NCBI GenBank assembly: GCA_004764695.1
Contig: SMSO01000005.1
Span: forward strand, 1,817,501 to 1,881,500
Direction: 5' to 3'
DNA length: 64,000 nt
Origin: Schizochytrium sp. TIO01
Taxonomy: Eukaryota > Sar > Bigyra > Thraustochytrida > Thraustochytriidae
A program made the position numbers and the translations under genes. Under the pieces are notes generated by a model. That model was not told the origin of the DNA. It saw nothing but the letters and a program-made list of their open reading frames with translations, and made no database searches. Positions 62,732 to 64,000 of this stretch are shown one piece after another (positions within the stretch are counted from its first letter, which is position 1; the number at the start of each line of letters is the position of its first letter).

Positions 62732-64000
62732 GCTTCCAGACAACCTGCAACGCACTCGCTATTTGCCCCTTTGTTTATTGCAGTGAGAACGAATTTGCTG
62801 CCACTTCGCAAAATACTTATACCTGCGCAGCAGCTTTTATTACATTCCAACATTCGATAACGTGCGTAGCTTTGGTGCTTCCCTGTCTGCGCAGGACCTA
62901 GTAGCCTTTCTTCTCTCTCTCTGTGGTAACAAATAAAACAAACTACTAAAGTAGAAGAGTTCCCTCATTTCCTATGGATATTATTAATTAATTTTTAATT
63001 AACATTATATAGTATGGTGGGCGGGGCACACTGCGCCTTGGATTTAAGAATTAAGATAAAGTTAAGTATCACCTATGGGAGCCTAATAACCCAAAAGAAG
63101 ATTTTATGAATAGCGAAATACTGGTTAAGTAGAGATAGGTATTGAGAGATACACTCGGGTGGGGCAACCCCCCAATCTGAAGTGCGCGTTTTTATTTCAA
63201 ATACAAGTCTAAGAAGAAGTTATTGTATAGAAGCGAAAGTAGGAGGTCTTAGACAAGTTGGACAATAGAACATCTGGTATGCTTAAGCTTGGCATGTAGG
63301 AATCGACAGTTCTATGTGGCATAGGTTGGGTGAGTCGCCAACATTCTGAAAGCGGCTCTTGTGAAGGAGATACTTGCGGTTCATAAAGAGTTCTCACGTT
63401 TTATATGACGAGAGAGTACGAAATGGGCGGAGGGAACTTATTTTGATATTCTGCCTGAAGTATGAAAGTTGCGACCTCGAATCTTGCGTCGATGTACTGT
63501 CTGATGTGAGGGGACGAGTTCTCCTTGAAGGAATGAAATCTGTCCAAGGCGCGTGCTTGATGTTTGATTTCGAGGCATTGCAGGGGGTCTTTATTGATAA
63601 GTACAGTGAACTGTGTGAAAAAGAAGAGGTTAGTGATGTAAAGTATAAGTTGGCTTCCTTTTTGCTTGGTATCCAGAGTCACAGCATAATGTGTTTCGTA
63701 TTCGTATATGTCGAATTCCTCGCACGTTCGGGACTGTGTTCGGTCGGAAGTGGCAGGTAATGTATAGACCAGTTGGACAGTTGAGTTAGACTACATTCAA
63801 GGAACGAACAAAATTGAATATTGAAACGAGAAATCAATAATCTTTCTTTTGAATGATACTGTAGCTGTGCATTGGGACTACGTCGCTAATGTAAATGTTA
63901 GATTTTACTAGGTGAGTGCCAAAGTTTGAGTTCAAGGAGAACAGAACGCCTAAACAGAGCGATTCCGGATTTCGAATGGAAGAACTATGTGAGGATTCAT
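62732..64000. other. Intergenic region at right edge
   Basis: No supported gene. A plus-strand frame ending at 63760 (first in-frame ATG near 63533) and an overlapping minus-strand frame at 63401-63682 have no motif. The GT23 promoter should lie in the first few hundred bp. AT-rich sequence around 62985-63010 is prominent. Confidence 0.45.

Noticed and set aside
63374-63760. 128-codon plus-strand frame near the right edge
   Set aside because: Starts with TTG, no motif, overlaps an equally open minus-strand frame.

Overview
This is nuclear DNA of a gene-dense, intron-poor eukaryotic microbe. Most genes are single long open frames, with at least two clear spliceosomal introns (GTAAGT..CACAG at 14102-14326; GTGCGT..TACAG at 53674-54148). 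The gene set includes a PH-START-EDR2 protein, COG4, SRP receptor beta, ZNG1/CobW, an archaemetzincin relative, an ankyrin-HDAC fusion, a sulfatase, a GT23 fucosyltransferase-like enzyme and a membrane protein with a Cys-rich LNR-like cassette ending GTDCTDCG. I infer a stramenopile, most likely a labyrinthulomycete (thraustochytrid). No single marker proves this. No rRNA, tRNA, CRISPR array, virus or intact transposon was recognised.

Layout. 1-11.4 kb: a PLP-dependent dehydratase (-) and an EDR2-like lipid-binding protein (+) set in long, repeat-bearing intergenic DNA. 11.4-26.7 kb is compact: a BIG BROTHER-type RING E3 (+), SRP receptor beta (+, one intron), an archaemetzincin-like protein without the protease motif (-), an OTU protease (-), a membrane SDR without the Tyr/Lys pair (+), ZNG1 (-) and COG4 (+). 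27.7-38.4 kb: a four-TM protein (-), ankyrin-HDAC (+), an NBR1-domain His/Gly-rich protein read in two frames (+) and a FabI-like enoyl reductase (+). 38.4-42.3 kb is gene-empty and AT-rich. 42.3-64 kb: secreted sulfatase (+), PPxY/MIT-like/glycine-zipper protein (+), CCDC124-like (-), ADPRM (-, with a short first exon that long-ORF searching misses), an 1,099-residue multi-TM LNR/PAN protein (+) and a GT23 enzyme (-).

Themes. Several genes serve ubiquitin and endomembrane processes (RING, OTU, PPxY/MIT protein, NBR1-type domain, COG4, SRP receptor, EDR2). Two serve the secreted surface (sulfatase, fucosyltransferase-like). They are separately transcribed, often convergent, and do not form operons. 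Three genes are broken across frames (11.9 kb, 30.2 kb, 35.6 kb), each compatible with an unannotated intron or single-base indels. Two of the breaks share a 14-base sequence. Starts were moved to the first in-frame ATG wherever a longer frame began with GTG, TTG or CTG.
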